Assembly (NCBI GenBank): GCA_947477745.1
Contig: CANJUF010000003.1
Span: 1 to 64,000, forward strand
Length of the DNA stretch: 64,000 nucleotides
Source of the DNA: Sphingomonadaceae bacterium
Lineage (GTDB): Bacteria > Pseudomonadota > Alphaproteobacteria > Sphingomonadales > Sphingomonadaceae
Reading direction: 5' to 3'
Shown: in pieces, positions 20,256-28,444 of the stretch
Position numbering within the stretch: position 1 is the stretch's first letter
Layout: each line of letters begins with the position of its first letter
Made by a program: the position numbers and the translations under genes
Notes under the pieces: model-generated
The model's database searches: none
The model's input: the letters and a program-made list of their open reading frames with translations, nothing else
What the model was told of the DNA's origin: nothing

Positions 20256-21059
20256 GTGAGCGCAGCCGACACGACAGACACAATCGTACTCATCGAACGC
20301 GATTGCGCGGTGGCCACGCTCACACTCAATCGCCCGGATCGCTTGAATGCGCTCAACAATGCGCTGCTCACTGGCCTGCGCGATGCGATGCAGGAACTGG
20401 CGGGCGATGACAGCGTCCATGCCGTAATCGTCACCGGGGCAGGGCGGGCGTTCTGCGCCGGGGCCGACCTTTCCGACATGTCGCAGGTCAACACCAGGGA
20501 CCTCAACGATCCCTCGCGCGCGCAGACCCGCAGCGTGTTCGACGATCTCGAGGAAGCGTTCGAAAGCTTTCCCAAGTCGCTGATTGCTGCGGTCAACGGT
20601 CTTGGTGTCGGCTTTGGTTTCACCTTGCTGGGGTACTGCGATCACGTGTTCCTCGCCGAAGGGGCGCGGCTACGCACGCCGTTCAGCCAGCTTGGCCTGT
20701 GCCCCGAAGCGTCGGCCAGCTACACCTTTCCAATGCGCATGGGCTGGGCCGAGGCAAGCCGGGCGCTGCTGATGGGCGAATGGTTCACGGCGCAGGATGT
20801 GGTCGCATCGGGGCTGGGGCAAGAGGTCGTTGCGCTTGACGCGCTGCTTGAAACCGCCCGCGCGTTTGCCCGCAAATACGAACAGTGCCCGCTGCAATCC
20901 TTGAAGGCCACCAAGGCGCTGATGCTCGCCGCGCACCTGCCGCATATTCGCAAGGCGCGCGAGGCGGAGAACGCCAAGATGCGCGAACTGCTGGGGACGC
21001 CGGCGAACAAGCAGGCGCTGGCAGATTTCGCCAGCCGTCAGGGCAAGGGGAGGACGTGA
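20256..21059 (+). CDS. enoyl-CoA hydratase/isomerase family protein
   Basis: AVIVTGAGRAFCAGADLSDM, KSLIAAVNGLGVGFGFTLLGYCD crotonase motifs; GTG start. Confidence 0.94.
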   Translation: MSAADTTDTIVLIERDCAVATLTLNRPDRLNALNNALLTGLRDAMQELAGDDSVHAVIVTGAGRAFCAGADLSDMSQVNTRDLNDPSRAQTRSVFDDLEEAFESFPKSLIAAVNGLGVGFGFTLLGYCDHVFLAEGARLRTPFSQLGLCPEASASYTFPMRMGWAEASRALLMGEWFTAQDVVASGLGQEVVALDALLETARAFARKYEQCPLQSLKATKALMLAAHLPHIRKAREAENAKMRELLGTPANKQALADFASRQGKGRT

Positions 21060-21061
21060 CC

Positions 21062-22606
21062 ATGGAAGCGCTGCACTATCCGATCACGCCTTCGCAAATG
21101 GTGGCGCAAGCGCTCAGCCATAACCTCGAGCGCCCGGTGATCATGCTCGAGGACGGCTCGGTGCTGACCGCGCGCGATATCCGCGATTCGATCAGCCGCT
21201 ATTCGCAGCTGTTCCTCTCGCTCAACCCGAGGCCGCAGCGGGCCGCGCTCTTGTCGAAGAACCGGCCCGAAGTGCCCGGCGTGTCAAATTCGTTTCGCTT
21301 TGCCAATATCATATCGACCTCACTCCATCCGATGGGATCGGTTGAGGACTATCTCTATTCGATCGAGCACGCCCGGATCGACACGCTGGTCTACGACGAT
21401 TCCTTCGAGGACACGGTGCGCGAACTGAAGGCCCGCGCGCCGGGGCTGCGCAACCTGTTCGCGATCGGCAAGGCAGGGATCGGTTCGTCGCTTAGCGAAA
21501 TGGCGAGCCGTTTCGAGCCGGGACCGCTGGTCGGGCGCGCCGGGCCGCCCGACGAAGTGACCGGCGTCGTGTTCACCGGCGGCACCACCGGCAAGCCCAA
21601 GGGCGTGATGAGTACAAATGCTTCGATCGCCATGGCCGCCAACGTGCTGCTTTCGGAGTTCGAGTGGCCCAAGGAAGTGCGCCACCTCGTTTGCTCGCCG
21701 TTGAGCCATGCGGGCGCTTCGGTGCTTACCCCGATCCTGATCATGGGCGGCTCGATGTTCGTGCTGCCCGCGTTCGATCCTGTCTCGTTCATGGAGGCCA
21801 TCGAAAAGCACCGCATCACCACGACGCTGATGGTGCCGACCATGGTGCTGGCGCTGATTGACCATCCGCGCTTTTCCGAGTTCGATCTCTCCAGCCTCGA
21901 ATCGATCTATTATGGCGCATCGGCCTTCCCTCCATCGCGGTTGCGTGAAGCAATCGAGAAACTGGGTCCGATCTTTTTCCAGTTCTACGGCCAGTCCGAA
22001 GCGCCGCTATGCATCACGGTGCTCAAGAAGGGCGAGCATCTGGTCGACGATCCGCTGCGGCTGGCAAGCTGCGGCAGGCCCCATCCGTTCGTATCAGTGG
22101 CATTGCTCGATGACGATGGCAACGAAGTGCTCGATGGAGAGCCGGGAGAGATTTGCGTGCGCGGGCCGCAGGTGATGGCCGGATACCTCGACAGGCCGGA
22201 GGAAACTGCCGAGGCCTTCAAATTCGGCTGGCTGCACACCGGCGATGTCGCCGTGCGCAATCCCGACGGGTTCCTGCGCATCGTCGACCGCAAGAAAGAC
22301 ATGATCGTCTCGGGCGGGTTCAACGTGTTCGCGCGCGAGGTCGAGAATGTCATCGCCGCTCACCCTGGCGTCGCGCAGGTCGCGGTGATCGGGGTGCCGC
22401 ACGAGAAATGGGGCGAGGCGGTTACCGCGATTGTTGTCGCCGCCGATGGCATGGTGCCCGATTCTGCCGATCTGATCGCGATGGTCCGCGAGGAGAAGGG
22501 GCCGGTCTAGGCCCCCAAAGTAGTGCATTTCGTCGATGCCATTCCGCTCTCGCCAGTCGGCAAGCCCGACAAGAAAGCGCTGAGGGTACAGTTTTCCGGC
22601 GGTTAA
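21062..22606 (+). pseudogene. acyl-CoA ligase (ANL superfamily) interrupted by in-frame TAG at 22508-22510
   Basis: VFTGGTTGKPKGV AMP-binding motif; reading continues in the same frame after TAG as APKVVHFVDAIPLSPVGKPDKKALRVQFSGG*, matching the C-terminus of the in-window paralogue (QAPKSVDFVDAIPQTPVGKPDKKALRAKFAS). Confidence 0.85.
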
Positions 22607-22615
22607 ATGCGCCGA

Positions 22616-22731
22616 CTGCCCCTCCCGTTCACGGGAGGGGCAGTGAGACTTGGCGGCAGCGCCGCCTAGTCGCAGCGGGGTGGGCCTGTCGGCCCATTCC
22701 CACCCCCAACCCCTCCCGCAAGCGGGAGGGG
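22616..22731. repeat. REPIN/MITE-like palindromic intergenic element
   Basis: Perfect hairpin CTGCCCCTCCCG-TTCA-CGGGAGGGGCAG (22616-22643) and CCCCTCCCGC-AA-GCGGGAGGGG (22710-22731) with smaller stems between. Confidence 0.7.
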
Positions 22732-22733
22732 AG

Positions 22734-23708
22734 TCAATGCGCATCCCTCGCCAGTCTCGCCGCGATCCACGCGCAGACGAACATCTGCAACTGGTGGAAG
22801 ATCATCAGCGGCAGCACCACCATGCCGACCTGCGCCGGGGCGAACAGCGCGCCGGCCATCGGCACGCCGGTGACGAGGCTCTTCTGCGATCCGCAGAACA
22901 GCAGCACGATGAAGTCCTTGCGGGGCATGGCCATCGCGCGAGATAGCGCGAACATGGTGAGCATCACCACGCCGAGAATCGCGGCACTCAGAGCCAGCAA
23001 CACGGCAAGGTCGGGTGCATCGACGCGCGACCAGATTCCGCCGACCACTGCCGCGCTGAAAGCGGAATAGACCACCAGCAAGATCGACCCGCGATCGACC
23101 GGCATCAACAGCTTCTTGTTGCGCTCGACAAACCCGCCGATCCACGGACGCAGCACATGGCCCGCGACGAAGGGCAGCAGCAGTTGCACGGTGACAGTCT
23201 CGACCGCCTGCCAGTCGAACCCGTCATGCGCCTTGCCGGTGGTCATCAGCAGTCCGACGAGCAGCGGCGTGAGCAATATGCCGAGCAGGTTGGACAACGA
23301 CGCGCTGCATACCGCCGCCGCGACATTGCCGCGCGCGACGCTGACCAGCGCGATCGAGCTCTGCACAGTCGATGACAGCAGCGTCAGGAACAGCAGGCCC
23401 GAAACCAGCAGCGGATCGATCCAGCCGCTAACCAGCCATGCCGTGGCAAGGCCCAAGGCAGGGAACAGGGCATATGTGGTGCCCAAAGTCGCAAGATGCA
23501 GCCGCCAGTTGCCGAGGCCCTGCAGGATTGCCTCGCGCGACAGCTTTGCGCCGTGGAGGAAGAACAGCAGCACGATGGCCACCTTGGACAGCAGCCAGAA
23601 CAGATCGCCCGCTGCCCCGCGCGCCGGCAGCAGCGATGCGACCACGACCGCCAAGGTAAGCCAGACGAGGAACGGATCGATCTTCGGGATGAAGCGGGCA
23701 AAGGGCAT
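22734..23708 (-). CDS. bile acid:sodium symporter (SBF-like) family transporter
   Basis: Polytopic; FLTLLSSTVQSSIALVSVARGNVAAAVCSASLSNLLGI, LLFCGSQKSLVTGVPMAGALF. Confidence 0.88.
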   Translation of the reverse strand: MPFARFIPKIDPFLVWLTLAVVVASLLPARGAAGDLFWLLSKVAIVLLFFLHGAKLSREAILQGLGNWRLHLATLGTTYALFPALGLATAWLVSGWIDPLLVSGLLFLTLLSSTVQSSIALVSVARGNVAAAVCSASLSNLLGILLTPLLVGLLMTTGKAHDGFDWQAVETVTVQLLLPFVAGHVLRPWIGGFVERNKKLLMPVDRGSILLVVYSAFSAAVVGGIWSRVDAPDLAVLLALSAAILGVVMLTMFALSRAMAMPRKDFIVLLFCGSQKSLVTGVPMAGALFAPAQVGMVVLPLMIFHQLQMFVCAWIAARLARDAH

Positions 23709-23808
23709 CGCAGGTCCTCTGCCCGCAATTGCGTCCGCGATCAAATCTGGTCCACGGCGCAGCGCCGGGTTATGCATCGGCATAAGCAGCGAGAGGGACA
23801 GCACCGAA

Positions 23809-24912
23809 ATGGCAGATGCAGACATTCGCACTGGGCGCAGGGTGGCTTTCCATGCGCCCGGCCAGCCGCTCGAACTGCGCAGCGTCGATATCCCCGCTCC
23901 TGAGCCGGGCGGCGTGCTGCTGCGGGTCGTGATAGCCGGGGTGTGCGGCACCGACGCGCACCGGCTCAATGGCGACATTCCCGCTCCCAAAGCGCCAGTC
24001 GCATTCGGACACGAAGGCATTGGTCGGATCGAAGCGCTGGGCGAGCGGGTCATTGCCGATAGCGGCGGTGAGCCTGTCGCCGTCGGCGATCTGGTCTATT
24101 TCTCGCCGTCCAGGATCGACGGCTTTCCGGTCGCGGGCAGCGCAACGCCGGGGGACGACAATGCGCCCTGGCCGGTCTCCGCCGACCGGCCAAGCGTTGC
24201 GAGCTATCAGGACTGGGCGTGGCTGGCGAAAGGCGTGGGCTTCTTCCGCATCCCCGAAGGAACAAGGCCCGAGGCGGTGATCGCGTTTGGCTGTGCGATG
24301 CCGACCGCGATCGGCGGCATGACCCGGCTGGGCGGGGTGAAGCCAGGTCAGACCGTGGTGGTGCAGGGCTGCGGGCCGGTGGGGCTTTCGGCGACGCTGC
24401 TCGCCGCGCTCGACGGTCCGGACCAGCTTATCGTCATCGGTGCGCCTGACGGGCGCTTGCGCGTGGCCGAGAGGCTGGGCGCGACCACAGTTCTGCCGCT
24501 CGAAACCACCACGCGCGAGGAGCGTGCGGCGAAGATCGCGGAGCTGACCGGCGGGCGCATGGCCGACGTGGTGATCGAGGCGACCGGCAAGATCGAAGCC
24601 TTTGATGAGGGCATGTCGCTGCTTGCGGCAGAGGGGCGTTTTCTCGTGCTTGGCATCTACTCGGGGCCGCCCATGGCGGAACTGAACGTGGTCAGGATGG
24701 TGAACTTCAGCCAGCAGATTATCGGCAATCTGGGGCCGGCGCGCATCGAAGACCTGAAAACTGTCGTCGAGCTTGCCCGCGACCACGGCGAACGGCTGGG
24801 CTTTGCCGATCTGGTCACGCACCGATTTCCGCTGGCGCGCACTGACGAGGCGATCAGGGCGGTCGGCTCGGGCGCGGCGATCAAGGCGGTGGTGCTGCCC
24901 GAGACGGGTTAG
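23809..24912 (+). CDS. zinc-binding medium-chain dehydrogenase
   Basis: GVCGTDAHRLNG, FGHEGIGRIEALGE, VVVQGCGPVGLSATLLAAL Rossmann motif. Confidence 0.92.
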   Translation: MADADIRTGRRVAFHAPGQPLELRSVDIPAPEPGGVLLRVVIAGVCGTDAHRLNGDIPAPKAPVAFGHEGIGRIEALGERVIADSGGEPVAVGDLVYFSPSRIDGFPVAGSATPGDDNAPWPVSADRPSVASYQDWAWLAKGVGFFRIPEGTRPEAVIAFGCAMPTAIGGMTRLGGVKPGQTVVVQGCGPVGLSATLLAALDGPDQLIVIGAPDGRLRVAERLGATTVLPLETTTREERAAKIAELTGGRMADVVIEATGKIEAFDEGMSLLAAEGRFLVLGIYSGPPMAELNVVRMVNFSQQIIGNLGPARIEDLKTVVELARDHGERLGFADLVTHRFPLARTDEAIRAVGSGAAIKAVVLPETG

Positions 24913-24914
24913 AA

Positions 24915-24960
24915 GCATCGCGCGGAAAAGTGGGAACCGGTTTTCCGCATCAAGCGATGC
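24915..24960. repeat. REP-like palindrome between convergent genes
   Basis: GCATCG-c-GCGGAAAA...TTTTCCGC...CGATGC nested inverted repeats. Confidence 0.55.
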
Positions 24961-24972
24961 GGCAAAAAAATG

Positions 24973-25755
24973 TCACGCCAGAGTTACCCCGCCATCCACC
25001 GGCAAGACTACACCGTTGATATAGGCTGCAGCTGGCGAAAGCAGGAACAGCACGGCGTGGGCCATATCCTCGGGATAGCCGAGACGGCCAACCGGGACGC
25101 GGGCGGCGAGATCCTGCATCGCGGGGCTTGCCAGCATGGGTTCTATACGTGGCGTAATGGTGATCCCCGGCGCCACCGCATTGACGCGCGGCATGCCGCC
25201 CAGCCGCGTCGCCATATGGCGGGTGAGGCCTGCAATCGCGGCCTTGGCGGCGGGATAGAAGGCCGAGACGGTCTTGCCGCTGCCTTGCAGGTTGCCGGCA
25301 ATCGAACTGATGTTGACCAGGCTCGCTGCAACGCCAACGCAATGCGACAGCCAGCTTTTGGCAACCGTCTCCATGCTGCCGACGGCTTCGAGCAGGCGAT
25401 CGGCGAATGGACCTTGCGAAACGCTGCGCGGGCCTGCGTTGTTGACGAGATAGTGGCACGGTCCGAGCGATAGCGTCTCGCGCCACGCACGCTCGACTTG
25501 CTGCCTATCGAAAACGTCGACGATGACGGCAATCGCCTTGCCGCCTGCCGCCGCGATCTCGTCGACCGTCGCCACTGCGCCGGGGCCGTCGATATCCCAC
25601 ACCGCGACCGTAAGCCCCGCCTTGGCCGCACCGATCGCCGTCGCCTTGCCGATGCCGCTCGCCGCTCCGGTGACGCAGACCATCTCTCCAGGCGCGAAGC
25701 CCAGCGCGCCCATATCGTAGAGCGGGCCGTGCTTTGGTCCCGTGTAGCCTGTCAT
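24973..25755 (-). CDS. short-chain dehydrogenase/reductase
   Basis: VTGAASGIGKATAI; C-terminal INGVVLPVDGGVTLA. Confidence 0.93.
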   Translation of the reverse strand: MTGYTGPKHGPLYDMGALGFAPGEMVCVTGAASGIGKATAIGAAKAGLTVAVWDIDGPGAVATVDEIAAAGGKAIAVIVDVFDRQQVERAWRETLSLGPCHYLVNNAGPRSVSQGPFADRLLEAVGSMETVAKSWLSHCVGVAASLVNISSIAGNLQGSGKTVSAFYPAAKAAIAGLTRHMATRLGGMPRVNAVAPGITITPRIEPMLASPAMQDLAARVPVGRLGYPEDMAHAVLFLLSPAAAYINGVVLPVDGGVTLA

Positions 25756-25764
25756 GCCCCCGTG

Positions 25765-27528
25765 TCAGCCCGCCGCGATCTTGCGCGTCACCGAATGGGT
25801 TCCGCCAAAGCAGTACTGCGAGCGGCCCGCCGAGGCGCCAACGACGAAATATTCGAAGCAGTCGGCGCTTGGCATCACCGAAACCATGGTTTCAGGAGCG
25901 TCTTCCAGCCACGACAGTTCCGGGTGCGCTACATGGAAGCCGTTGTAATCCTTGTTGAGCATGACATCGCGGAAGGTCATACGGGTGCGGCGATGGACGG
26001 CCTCGGCAATGTCCTTCGGCCCCCAGCCGGCCTTGGCGAAGACGGCGGCGTGATCCGGCGCCAGCAGCATCAGGTTGGAGAAGGTGCCGTGGAAGGGATA
26101 GCCTGCCGAGAGCGGCGCGTTGGTCTTGACCAGCCACACGCCGTGCGAAGGAGCGCCGCAGGTGTTGGCGGTCAGCGTCGCCAGCGTTTCGACCAGCGCT
26201 TCGGGATCGGTGTTCTTGAAATCGAAGAATTCGGTCATCCCATAAGGCACGTTGACGGTGACGGTCGAATCCTCGGGCGCGAAACCCTGCTGCACCCGCC
26301 AGCTTTCCCACGGGGTGAGGTCCTCGTTCTCGGCGACGCAGGCCGAAAACTTCATCGGCGTGCCGATGGTGTCCATGTCCGAGATGCCCGGATAGGAGAG
26401 GCCGACGTTCATCATCACCAGCCGCAGGGTGCGGCCGATGGCGACATTGACCTGGCTGATCGAGCCGGGGCCCAAGGCGCAGATGCCGCGGTTCATGCCG
26501 ATCTCGTCGGCAATCGCGCCCGAAACCAGCACGATCGGTGCCTGCGGCCCGGTAGACATCGCCCAGGTGCGCAGTCCCATCGAGGGATCGAGTATGCACT
26601 CCATCATCGCCATGATCACCGGCATGGCCTCGGGGCGGCATCCGGCCATGACCGCGTTGGCGGCGATCTTGCGCACCGTGCCCACGCCCATGCCGGGAGC
26701 GAACAGGCCGACTACATCGCTGCCGTCGCGACCCGAAGCGGCGATCATCGCCTCGACCTTGTCGTGCGTTGGCGGGATCAGCGGCAGGCCGTCGCTCCAG
26801 CCGGTCTGGACAAAACGGGTCTGCATGGCATCGAAAGCATCGAGCAGGTCGGCCCCCTTGAACACCAGTTCAGGCGCTGCGTCGCGCACGATCTGGTCGA
26901 ACTGGGGCAGCACTTCGAGGATCGGGCGGTCGACCGTCAGCGCCTCGATCGCCTCGTCGAGCGAATCGGCGACCATCTGGCGGATTTCCTGCGCCGTCTT
27001 GTTCGAGAAACAGTGCGGCACGATGAGCGGGACAGCCTCCGGAACACCGAAGGTCTTGGTCGAAAAGCGCGAATCCTCGTCGAAGATCGCGGCGGTATAA
27101 GCGATCGCGGGAATGCCGCGCCGTTCCAGCTCGCACAGGTCGCGCATCAGCCAGGCGGTACAACTGCCGCAATCGGCAGTGGTGCAGATGGCCACATCCG
27201 CCTCGCGCTCGAGCATGTCGAGCTGACCCGGCGAAAGGAAGCGGTTCACGCCGCCCTGTTCGCCGATCACATCGATGAAGCTGAGGCCGATGAAACGCTG
27301 CGAGAGCAGGTCGCGCGCGGCATCGAGCGCATGCGTGCCGTTCTGCTTGCCGTTCCAGTAGAGCGCCACGCGCTTGCCATTGAGGTCGGCGGGGCGCTTC
27401 GCGGGCGGATCGCGCATCGCATCGTCGAGATCGGCCTGCGATTCGGCGACAGGATTGACGATGGTCAGCGTGGCTTGGGTCTGGTTGCCCGGACTCCTGG
27501 CTTCGGCATCGATGCTTGCGGTCGCCAT
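25765..27528 (-). CDS. UGSC-family (Sec/Cys) protein, Cys form
   Basis: VAICTTADCGSCTAWLMRDLCELERRGIPAIAYTAAIF with codons TGC-GGC-AGT-TGT for C-G-S-C; long C-terminal domain. Confidence 0.8.
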   Translation of the reverse strand: MATASIDAEARSPGNQTQATLTIVNPVAESQADLDDAMRDPPAKRPADLNGKRVALYWNGKQNGTHALDAARDLLSQRFIGLSFIDVIGEQGGVNRFLSPGQLDMLEREADVAICTTADCGSCTAWLMRDLCELERRGIPAIAYTAAIFDEDSRFSTKTFGVPEAVPLIVPHCFSNKTAQEIRQMVADSLDEAIEALTVDRPILEVLPQFDQIVRDAAPELVFKGADLLDAFDAMQTRFVQTGWSDGLPLIPPTHDKVEAMIAASGRDGSDVVGLFAPGMGVGTVRKIAANAVMAGCRPEAMPVIMAMMECILDPSMGLRTWAMSTGPQAPIVLVSGAIADEIGMNRGICALGPGSISQVNVAIGRTLRLVMMNVGLSYPGISDMDTIGTPMKFSACVAENEDLTPWESWRVQQGFAPEDSTVTVNVPYGMTEFFDFKNTDPEALVETLATLTANTCGAPSHGVWLVKTNAPLSAGYPFHGTFSNLMLLAPDHAAVFAKAGWGPKDIAEAVHRRTRMTFRDVMLNKDYNGFHVAHPELSWLEDAPETMVSVMPSADCFEYFVVGASAGRSQYCFGGTHSVTRKIAAG

Positions 27529-27553
27529 TATGTTCGTCTCCCGTGTGACAGCG

Positions 27554-27790
27554 TCAGGCCGGCACAATCTCCAGCGTGACTTCAGGCGCCTTGCGCGCCA
27601 GCCATGCGCGCATCATCGCTTCGAGTTCGGCCTGAGGCAAGGTGCAGACGCCGTCATCGCAGTCTGCCACGTCGCCGGGCCGATAGGCAAGCGTGATCGT
27701 CGCCGCGGTTTCCTCGATCAGTTCGATCGCACCGCCATCGCTCGCGGCGATGCGGGCGAAACTGGCGAGAAGCTGCTGGGCGATCGGCAC
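27554..27790 (-). CDS. small NifU C-terminal-domain-like protein
   Basis: LLASFARIAASDGGAIELIEETAATITLAYRPGDVADCDDGVCTLPQAELEAMMRAWLARKAPEVTLEIV resembles the NifU pattern (SDGGxxELV ... C..C ... APEV) but with C-x4-C. Confidence 0.65.
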   Translation of the reverse strand: MPIAQQLLASFARIAASDGGAIELIEETAATITLAYRPGDVADCDDGVCTLPQAELEAMMRAWLARKAPEVTLEIVPA

Positions 27791-27794
27791 GCCT

Positions 27795-28418
27795 TTAGCC
27801 CGGCCATGCGCTGACGATATCGTCCACCGTCGACAGCGTGGTGATGAACGACAGGGTGTTGCGGATCACGGGCTGGGCATATTCGCTGGGGAAGCCCGAA
27901 ACCGCATCGCGCGGGATGATGACGGTGTAATTGTTGTTCACCGCCTCGATCGACAGGCCAAGGATCGCGACATTGAGCGAGACGCCCGCGACGATCACGG
28001 TGTCGATGCCCTTGTTGCGCAGGCGGCGGTCAAGCTGGTTGTCGGCCATCGGATGCAGTCCGTGGACGCGCACCGATAGCAGATCGCCTTCTTGCCAGAC
28101 TTCGGGGCAGGGGGTGTCGCCATCGGGATTGTGGGATGGACGGTCTGCCGAGGGGCCTGCGCCGCCGGTGTAGAGCCGGCAGTTCGTGCCCGCGCCATAG
28201 CGGGTGGGCGACGTGTCGGCGAGACAATGCACCACCGGCGCGCCATGCGCCCGCGCGGCCTCGGCCAGCTTCGCGCAGTTGGCGATCACGCCCACTTCCG
28301 CCGCGCCCGATGCCAGCGGGCTGCCCGCGGCTAGATCGCCGATGATGCCGCGCTGCACTTCGGACAGCAGCAGGGCGACCTTGCCCTGCTTGAGCAGCGG
28401 TGCGATATCGAATGCCAT
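27795..28418 (-). CDS. isochorismatase/cysteine hydrolase-fold protein, catalytic residues apparently substituted
   Basis: VALLLSEVQRGIIGD and DTVIVAGVSLNVAILGLSIEAVNNNYTVIIPRDAVSG match the isochorismatase fold; expected Asp is Glu and expected Cys is Ala. Confidence 0.8.
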   Translation of the reverse strand: MAFDIAPLLKQGKVALLLSEVQRGIIGDLAAGSPLASGAAEVGVIANCAKLAEAARAHGAPVVHCLADTSPTRYGAGTNCRLYTGGAGPSADRPSHNPDGDTPCPEVWQEGDLLSVRVHGLHPMADNQLDRRLRNKGIDTVIVAGVSLNVAILGLSIEAVNNNYTVIIPRDAVSGFPSEYAQPVIRNTLSFITTLSTVDDIVSAWPG

Positions 28419-28444
28419 TGTCGTTTCTCTCCCGTGAAATCCGT

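Noticed and set aside
22508-22510. Reassigned TAG codon or pyrrolysine
   Set aside because: TAG ends several clearly intact genes in this window and no Pyl machinery is visible; a local nonsense change is simpler.
27177-27188. Selenocysteine in the UGSC motif
   Set aside because: Codon is TGC, not TGA; the protein is the Cys form and no SECIS is needed.
25498-27579. 693-aa plus-strand ORF opposite the UGSC gene
   Set aside because: Arg/His/Asp-rich shadow translation with no family motifs; the minus strand has clear protein families.
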